Assembly (NCBI GenBank): GCA_020049245.1
Contig: JAIFLB010000072.1
Coordinates: 1 to 5,051 of the forward strand
Origin: Betaproteobacteria bacterium
GTDB taxonomy: Bacteria > Pseudomonadota > Gammaproteobacteria > Burkholderiales > Thiobacillaceae
Length of the DNA: 5,051 bases
Reading direction: 5' to 3'
Both the position numbers and the translations under genes were made by a program. Shown piece by piece: positions 4,617 to 5,051 of the stretch (positions are counted from its first letter, which is position 1; each line of letters begins with the position of its first letter). Under the pieces are notes generated by a model. The model was not told the DNA's origin. It worked only from the letters and a program-made list of their open reading frames with translations, and made no database searches.

Positions 4617-5051
4617 CACGAGATCGCCTGCTGCTGGCGGTCCTGGTATTTTTTCCGTTTCTGGCCCTGGGAACGCCACCGCTGTTTGACCTCGATGAAG
4701 GCGCTTTCACCGCCTCGACGACCGAGATGTTCCTGCGCGGCGATTTTCTATCCAGTTATCTGCTGGGAGAGCCTCGCCACGACAAACCCATCCTTATCTA
4801 CTGGCTGCAGGCCGCTTCGGTGAGCCTGCTGGGCGCCAGCGAGTTCACTTGGCGCTTATCATCGGCGCTGGCGTCAAGTTTGTGGATACTGGCCACCTAC
4901 GCATTTGTCACTCGTGTTCGAGACAGGCAGGCTGGCCTGGTGGCCGCGCTGATTATCGCTACCGCCGCCGGTTTGACCGTGATTACACGCGCCGCGACGG
5001 CGGATGCGCTGCTCAATCTCTGGTTGGCCTGTGCTGGCTATGCATCCTGGC
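4613..5051 (+). CDS. ArnT-like/GT39 (PMT-family) membrane glycosyltransferase, 3' partial
   Basis: The frame opens at ATG 4613, overlapping the GT2 stop, and stays open to the window end: 146 residues of a protein that normally has about 450-600. A first membrane helix (about 5-22) is followed by the periplasmic catalytic loop of the GT-C fold: FDLDEGAFTASTTEMFLRGDF (25-45; D28-E29 is the probable catalytic acidic pair), then RHDKPILIYWLQA (55-67; K58-P59 is the KP motif of ArnT-like enzymes), then further helices (about 84-100 and 106-124) and the ATADALL motif (128-134), resembling the TDxxL segment of ArnT. Such enzymes take a sugar from undecaprenyl phosphate at the periplasmic face and attach it to lipid A (ArnT), protein or another envelope glycan. 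The adjacent GT2 probably makes the donor. The acceptor is unknown and the C-terminal domain lies outside the window. Confidence 0.85.
   Translation, partial: MTRDRLLLAVLVFFPFLALGTPPLFDLDEGAFTASTTEMFLRGDFLSSYLLGEPRHDKPILIYWLQAASVSLLGASEFTWRLSSALASSLWILATYAFVTRVRDRQAGLVAALIIATAAGLTVITRAATADALLNLWLACAGYASW

Noticed and set aside
4023..4679. 218-codon open frame on the minus strand
   Set aside because: It is antisense to the GT2 gene, rich in Gln/His/Asp with no domain pattern, and is explained by the codon bias of the real gene.

Overview
The window looks like ordinary chromosomal DNA from a Gram-negative proteobacterium. A betaproteobacterium, perhaps of the Rhodocyclales type, is most likely. 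This rests on the fairly high GC content, dense same-strand genes, an MgtE with an N-terminal LVESLVHKQ repeat, and a VTT-family protein of a type I associate with betaproteobacteria. The taxonomic call is recall and inference; no search was run. All real genes are on the plus strand. There are no tRNA or rRNA genes, CRISPR arrays, insertion sequences or transposases.

Layout. (1) Positions 1-203 hold the last 66 codons of a pyruvate:ferredoxin (flavodoxin) oxidoreductase (nifJ type). One base later comes a dihydroorotate-dehydrogenase-like flavoprotein (205-1233) of the PRK07565-like group, which lacks the usual DHOD active-site motif. The two are surely co-transcribed. (2) A 67-base gap (1234-1300) carries three direct repeats spaced exactly 11 bp and a TACAAT -10 box so close to the next ATG that the transcript would be nearly leaderless. 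(3) A complete MgtE-type Mg2+ channel/transporter (1301-2755) follows. (4) Then comes a TVP38/TMEM64 (VTT, SNARE-associated/DedA superfamily) membrane protein (about 2843-3535). It is preceded by a possible 20-codon leader ORF (2784-2846) with a good Shine-Dalgarno sequence whose stop overlaps the VTT start as ATGA. (5) A 115-base gap (3536-3650) contains a bulged long-stem hairpin followed by six Ts, a plausible terminator, and a weak promoter-like site. (6) A polyprenyl-phosphate glycosyltransferase of family GT2 (3651-4616) overlaps by four bases a GT39/ArnT-like membrane glycosyltransferase that runs off the window (4613 to the end).

How the genes fit together. The first pair belongs to pyruvate/ferredoxin redox metabolism. 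The middle pair comprises a Mg2+ importer and a possible lipid-handling membrane protein. The last pair is a two-step module: GT2 makes an undecaprenyl-phosphate-linked sugar on the cytoplasmic face, and the GT-C enzyme transfers that sugar to lipid A or another envelope acceptor on the periplasmic face. I see no clearly new system. The points most worth a second look are the 11-bp repeats and leaderless start at mgtE, the coupled leader ORF before the VTT gene, and the DHOD-like protein paired with PFOR.
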